From JBOGGN01 sp050744165 (GTDB taxonomy: Bacteria > Actinomycetota > Acidimicrobiia > Acidimicrobiales > Palsa-688), in contig JBOGGN010000307.1 in assembly GCA_050744165.1 (NCBI GenBank), positions 1 to 15,970 of the forward strand: a DNA stretch of 15,970 nt, written 5' to 3'. The notes beneath the pieces are model-generated. The model was not told the origin of the DNA. It worked only from the letters and a program-made list of their open reading frames with translations, and searched no databases. Of the stretch, positions 13,007-15,970 are shown piece after piece. The translations under genes were made by a program, and so were the position numbers. The stretch's first letter is position 1, and each line of letters starts with the position of its first letter.

Positions 13007-13783
13007 TTGTCCGAGCCAACCGAATATCCACCGGGAACCCCGTCCTGGGTTGACCTGGGAACTCCCGACACCGAGGTCGCTGCCGCCTTCTACGGAGCCG
13101 TCTTCGGGTGGTCGGCCGACATGGACCCCCGGCCCGAAGCGGGCGGCTACGGGATGTTCACCCTCGAGGGAAAGAACGTGGCCGGCATCGGCCCGCAGAT
13201 GAACAAGGACATGCCTCCGTACTGGACCACGTACGTGACCGTCACCGACGTCGCCGACACCCTGGCCAAGGTGAAGGAGGCCGGGGGCAACGTGATCATG
13301 GGCCCGATCGACGTCTTCGACGCTGGCGTTATGGGGGTCCTCCAGGACCCCAACGGGACGTTCCTCTCCATCTGGCAACCTAAGGCCCACATCGGCGCCC
13401 AGCTGATCAACCAGCCGAACACCTTCGCGTGGTGCGAGTTGGCGACCGGCGACCTGGCCGCGGCCCAGAAGTTCTACCAGGCGGTGTTCGGGTGGGGCCT
13501 GGAGCCCCATGCCAGCAGCGACCGCGCCGCCATTTTCACTGTCGGCGACCGGGTGACGTGCGGGGCGCATACGGCTGGGCCGGGAGAGTTTCCGGCGTGG
13601 TCGGTGTGGTTCGCAGTGGATGACTGCGACACCGCCGCTGCCCGCGCCACCGAGGTCGGCGGGTCGGTCATCATGCCCCCGACCGACATGGACTTCGGGC
13701 GAGGGGCCGTGCTGGCCGACCCGCACGGGGCCGTGTTCGGCATCGGGAAGATGGGGCCAGCGGCACAGGCCACGGTCTCGTAG
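13007..13783 (+). CDS. Two-domain VOC protein, Rv0577/CFP-30B-like
   Basis: Protein of 258 residues made of two tandem VOC (glyoxalase-fold) domains, about residues 10-122 and 132-250. Each opens with the same pattern: GTPSWVDLGTPDTEVAAAFY then VFGW, and NTFAWCELATGDLAAAQKFY then VFGW. Each closes with D-P-x-G-x-x-x-x-I/G (LQDPNGTFLSIWQ; LADPHGAVFGIGK). The layout and joining segment HIGAQLINQPNTFAWCEL correspond to the mycobacterial secreted antigen Rv0577 (CFP-30B), reported to bind methylglyoxal and cofactor F420. A detoxification or cofactor-binding role here is by analogy. Start is TTG 13007. It sits between the GDPD and methyltransferase genes with gaps of 47 and 21 bases, so probably co-transcribed. 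Confidence 0.93.
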   Translation: MSEPTEYPPGTPSWVDLGTPDTEVAAAFYGAVFGWSADMDPRPEAGGYGMFTLEGKNVAGIGPQMNKDMPPYWTTYVTVTDVADTLAKVKEAGGNVIMGPIDVFDAGVMGVLQDPNGTFLSIWQPKAHIGAQLINQPNTFAWCELATGDLAAAQKFYQAVFGWGLEPHASSDRAAIFTVGDRVTCGAHTAGPGEFPAWSVWFAVDDCDTAAARATEVGGSVIMPPTDMDFGRGAVLADPHGAVFGIGKMGPAAQATVS

Positions 13784-13804
13784 ACGATCCCGGGGCGGAG
13801 CGAC

Positions 13805-14764
13805 ATGGAGGAGGGCGAGGCCGCCGGGGCCGGACGCGGGTCTGGGGCCGAACGCGGGTCTGGGGCCGGGGCGCACGCTGCCGGGGCGCACGCTGCCGGG
13901 GGCGCCGAGACGCCTCGGACGGCACCCCCCGACCCGCCGGCCGACTACTTCGCCGTCAACCGAGCCAGCTGGGACGAGCGGGCGCCGGCCCACGTCCGCT
14001 CTCCCGACTACGCCGTCGACCGCTTCCTCGCCGACCCCACGTTCCTGAGCCAGGTGGTGAGCTTCGACCTGCCACGACTGGGCGACATCGGGGGGCTCCG
14101 AGGCGTGCACCTCCAGTGCCACATCGGCACCGACACCATCTCCCTGGCCCGCCTCGGTGCCCAAATGACCGGGCTGGACTTCTCCCCTCCCGCCGTCGAC
14201 GAGGCCCGCCGGCTGGCCACTGGGTGCGGTGCCGGAGCGGAATTCGTCGTGGCAGAGGTGTACGACGCCGTCTCGGTCCTTGGAGGAGGCCGCTTCGACC
14301 TGGTGTACACCGGCGTCGGAGCGCTCTGCTGGTTGCCCGACATGGACCGGTGGGCGTCAGTCGTGGCCACGCTGCTGGCACCGGGTGGGCGATTGTTCGT
14401 GCGGGAGGGTCATCCAATGATCTGGTCGATCGACGACACCCGCACGGGTGACGACCTGCTTGTCGTCGATTTCCCCTACTTCGAGCGCGCCCAGCCCCTG
14501 AAGTGGGACGACGGCGGCACCTACGTCGAGACTGACGCCGTGTTCGAGCACACCACCTCCTACTCCTGGAGCCACGGCCTTGGCGAAGTGGTGACCGCGG
14601 TGCTCCAGCAAGGCCTGGTCCTCACCGGCCTCGAGGAACACGACAGTGTTCCGTGGAATGCGCTCCCCGGGCGCATGGAGAAGTTCGACAACGGCGAATA
14701 CCGCCTCTCTGACCGGCCGTGGCGGCTGGCCCACAGTTACACGCTGCAGGCAAGGAAGCCCTAG
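13805..14764 (+). CDS. SAM-dependent methyltransferase with repetitive N-terminal tail
   Basis: Class I methyltransferase of up to 319 residues. The domain begins about residue 47 (DYFAVNRASWDERAPAHV). Motif I is the variant VHLQCHIGTDTISLARLGA (101-119), followed by MTGLDFSPPAVDEAR, then FDLVYTGVGALCWLPD and LLAPGGRLFVREGHPM. HLQCHIGTDT with YTGVGALCWLP is characteristic of a widespread actinobacterial subgroup; acceptor unknown. The first 40 residues are Gly/Ala-rich and come from in-frame tandem repeats (GAHAAGAHAAGG). This part is absent from the family core and may be a disordered tail or an untranslated leader. ATG 13805 has GGAG four bases upstream. No in-frame ATG stands between the repeat and the domain; GTG starts cannot be excluded. 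Last gene of the GDPD-VOC unit. Confidence 0.92.
   Translation: MEEGEAAGAGRGSGAERGSGAGAHAAGAHAAGGAETPRTAPPDPPADYFAVNRASWDERAPAHVRSPDYAVDRFLADPTFLSQVVSFDLPRLGDIGGLRGVHLQCHIGTDTISLARLGAQMTGLDFSPPAVDEARRLATGCGAGAEFVVAEVYDAVSVLGGGRFDLVYTGVGALCWLPDMDRWASVVATLLAPGGRLFVREGHPMIWSIDDTRTGDDLLVVDFPYFERAQPLKWDDGGTYVETDAVFEHTTSYSWSHGLGEVVTAVLQQGLVLTGLEEHDSVPWNALPGRMEKFDNGEYRLSDRPWRLAHSYTLQARKP
13826..13895 (+). repeat. In-frame tandem repeats (18 bp x2, 15 bp x2)
   Basis: GGGGCCGGACGCGGGTCT (13826-13843) is repeated at 13844-13861 with one change. CCGGGGCGCACGCTG (13866-13880) is repeated exactly at 13881-13895. Both units are multiples of three, so copy changes would keep the methyltransferase frame. 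Confidence 0.85.
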
Positions 14765-14837
14765 CAGAGCGGGCGCGGTGGAGCACGAACCGCCGTGGTT
14801 CCACTGATCTGCGGCAGTGGCCTCCGCATTTCCGGGG

Positions 14838-14878
14838 TGGCACCGATTTCCCGTCTATAGCGCGGGTAATCGGTGCCA
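14838..14878. terminator. Bidirectional terminator-like hairpin
   Basis: TGGCACCGATTTCCCG (14838-14853) pairs with CGGGTAATCGGTGCCA (14863-14878): 16 pairs with one T-T mismatch, loop of nine bases. It lies between the convergent methyltransferase and YceI genes, the right place to end both transcripts. No T-tract follows. Nothing else was recognised in this 132-base gap. Confidence 0.65.
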
Positions 14879-14896
14879 GTGAAACCGTCGTCGCGG

Positions 14897-15622
14897 TCAG
14901 GCGGCGTGGGTGAAGTTGAGGAGGAACTCCAGGGTTCCCGAGTTGCCGACGGTGGCCGGGCCGCCGCTCGGGTTGTCGATGTTCCAGTCCGAGAAGGTGA
15001 TGGGGATGGAACCCTGCACCTGGATCTGCGAGCCGTTGCGCTGGGCCTTGACCGTGAAGGTTTCCGAGTGGGTCACCCCGTGGAGGGTGAGATTCCCGGT
15101 GGCCTGCTCACTGACCTGGACGCCGTTGTCGGGCAGGGTGTTGAAATTGACTGGCTGCGCCAGCTTGAACGTCGAGGTCGGGAAGTTGGCGGTGTCCATG
15201 ATCCGGCCCTGGAACTGCTGGTCGCGTTCGGAGCGGTCGCTGGTCACCTTCGTCAGATCGACGGTGAAGCTGCCCGCCGTGACCGTCGTCCCCGAGATGG
15301 TGATGCTGCCTGTGACCGCAGAGGTGCGGCCCACCGCGGTATTGGCCACGCCGAACAGGCTCTCCTGGACCCGGTAACCGGCTGTCGAGCCGCTGGCGAC
15401 GTTCCAGGTGCCGTCGGCGTTGAAGGTGCTGCTCGCGCTACTGGCATTCGCGCTGCTGTCAGAAGTTGACGAGGTGCCACCGACGACGGTCGTGCTGGTC
15501 ACGGTCGGCAGGGTCAGCGCGGACTTCGATCCCCCCTCCACCGCACGGATGGCGATGTAGCCGCCCACCACGACCACCACCACGATAACCACCGCCGCAA
15601 CGATCCATCGGTTCCGGTTCAT
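14897..15622 (-). CDS. YceI family protein with N-terminal membrane anchor
   Basis: Protein of 241 residues. A short basic start (MNRNRW) is followed by one hydrophobic helix (about 7-26, rich in Val), then a Ser/Thr-rich linker (about 36-68). The YceI beta-barrel domain runs from about 70 to the end (FNADGTWNVASGSTAGYRVQ, later SDRSERDQQFQGRIMDT, FPTSTFKL, TGNLTLHGVTH and the closing FLLNFTHAA). The R-D-x-x-x-x-G-x-x-M-D and F-P-x-x-x-F patterns and LTLHGVT are the family signature. YceI proteins bind isoprenoid lipids in a barrel and are exported; here a single-pass anchor or uncleaved signal places it outside the membrane. ATG 15622 follows GGAGGAGG. Transcribed from the repeat-rich region at the right edge. 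Confidence 0.93.
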   Translation of the reverse strand: MNRNRWIVAAVVIVVVVVVGGYIAIRAVEGGSKSALTLPTVTSTTVVGGTSSTSDSSANASSASSTFNADGTWNVASGSTAGYRVQESLFGVANTAVGRTSAVTGSITISGTTVTAGSFTVDLTKVTSDRSERDQQFQGRIMDTANFPTSTFKLAQPVNFNTLPDNGVQVSEQATGNLTLHGVTHSETFTVKAQRNGSQIQVQGSIPITFSDWNIDNPSGGPATVGNSGTLEFLLNFTHAA

Positions 15623-15785
15623 CCGAAAGGTTCCTCCTCCGTACTGCTCGTCTCGTCCCGCAGCCTCACCGCGCTCGTCCACAGGTTGGCCCTGACATCT
15701 CTGCCCCGGCTGCGAAATGGCTCAGAACTGGCTGAGCGCTCTGATCACTGCGTTTGACCCCCGGGCCAACCCGGGCCCCCGGCGC

Positions 15786-15821
15786 CACCCGGCCCACCCG
15801 GGCCACCCGGGCCACCCGGAC
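15786..15821. repeat. Four tandem 9-bp repeats, CACCCGGNC
   Basis: CACCCGGCC, CACCCGGGC, CACCCGGGC and CACCCGGAC follow one another without gaps. Looser copies (ACCCGGGCC) extend left to about 15760. One frame would read Gly-Pro-Pro but there is no open frame with a start, so no collagen-like protein is claimed. Confidence 0.85.
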
Positions 15822-15841
15822 CCGTTCCATCTCCCGTCACG

Positions 15842-15917
15842 TTGTAGTCCTACGTAGGAGCCCGCTGATCGGTTTGCGCTTGTAGTCCTACGCGGGGGCC
15901 GGCGGATCGGTTCGCGC
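15842..15917. repeat. Tandem pair of 38-bp direct repeats with a palindromic core
   Basis: Copy 1 (15842-15879) and copy 2 (15880-15917) abut and match at 32 of 38 bases. Both begin TTGTAGTCCTACG and share GATCGGTT and GCGC near the end. Copy 1 contains the perfect 12-bp palindrome TCCTACGTAGGA (15848-15859), lost in copy 2. Both keep the shorter dyad GTAG-tc-CTAC. Pattern suggests paired binding sites for a regulator. Confidence 0.8.
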
Positions 15918-15940
15918 TCGACTTTCTGGGAAACTGACGT

Positions 15941-15970
15941 CGCCAGAACGCGCTATAACGCGTTCTGGCG
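15941..15970. promoter_or_regulatory. Near-perfect 30-bp palindrome centred on TATA
   Basis: CGCCAGAACGCG (15941-15952) is exactly complementary to 15959-15970, separated by CTATAA. Counting the central TATA, 14 of 15 positions are symmetric. The TATAAC inside could be a -10 box for a rightward gene beyond the window, with the dyad as its operator; alternatively it is a terminator hairpin. The arms may continue past the edge. Confidence 0.7.

Larger units (their letters stand above)
15623..15970. other. Gene-free, repeat-rich intergenic region
   Basis: No plausible gene in these 348 bases on either strand. Nearest the YceI start is a 6-bp hairpin, GCTCAG-aactgg-CTGAGC (15720-15737). Then come 9-bp tandem repeats (15786-15821), a 38-bp tandem duplication (15842-15917) and a 30-bp palindrome at the edge. 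It probably carries the YceI promoter and control sites for a gene starting beyond the window. Confidence 0.7.

Noticed and set aside
12629..14164. Long minus-strand open frame of 511 codons opposite GDPD, VOC and methyltransferase
   Set aside because: No domain is recognisable, and it spans three convincing plus-strand genes and their gaps. It is a shadow caused by high GC.
15786..15821. Collagen-like Gly-Pro-Pro protein
   Set aside because: One frame reads Gly-Pro-Pro, but no start codon, ribosome binding site or open frame extends beyond the repeats.
15842..15917. CRISPR array
   Set aside because: The two 38-bp copies abut with no spacer between them, there are only two, and no cas gene is present.

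Overview
This is a high-GC bacterial window with dense, short-gapped genes on both strands and GTG, TTG and ATG starts. The gene families (ECF42 sigma factor, DUF2510 protein, an Rv0577/CFP-30B-like double-VOC protein, a group II truncated haemoglobin, a DHA2 drug transporter, a YceI protein with a single N-terminal membrane anchor) point to an actinobacterium. A deep-branching soil or sediment lineage such as Acidimicrobiia is a guess. No rRNA, tRNA, insertion sequence, phage gene or CRISPR array is visible.

Layout. Positions 3-884 hold the end of an ECF42 sigma factor, cut by the window edge. Three minus-strand genes follow (1045-4190). In order of transcription they are a 14-helix DHA2 transporter, a DUF3565-DUF1971 fusion with a textbook ribosome binding site, and a PH-like/DUF2510 protein. 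Divergent from them, 4366-5353 encodes an alkyltransferase-like DNA repair protein and a HAD phosphatase. Next come a METTL7-like methyltransferase (minus), an 18-bp perfect inverted repeat, a PhnB-like VOC protein (minus) and a divergent truncated haemoglobin (plus). Positions 7220-9721 carry the most accessory-looking pair: a class II Fic protein and a divergent AAA-type ATPase, separated by an AT-rich control region with two dyads. Then come a secreted lipoprotein phosphoesterase, a fragment of an SRPBCC-like gene, a distant RadC/JAB-like protein and a small two-helix membrane protein. Positions 12189-14764 look like one operon: glycerophosphodiester phosphodiesterase, double-VOC protein, SAM methyltransferase. 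A convergent YceI protein closes the coding part. The last 348 bases have no gene but hold three kinds of repeat: 9-bp tandem repeats, a 38-bp tandem duplication, and a 30-bp near-perfect palindrome around TATA at the very edge.

How the genes work together. Most are single-gene housekeeping or stress functions: alkylation damage sensing, haem-based gas binding, VOC enzymes, drug export and lipid head-group turnover. I see no clearly recognisable new multi-gene system. The best candidates for undescribed biology are the Fic/ATPase divergent pair with its dyads, the structured right-hand intergenic region, and a short GAGGCNTTTTCC motif repeated in front of several genes. All functional calls come from reading motifs by eye; no database search was done.
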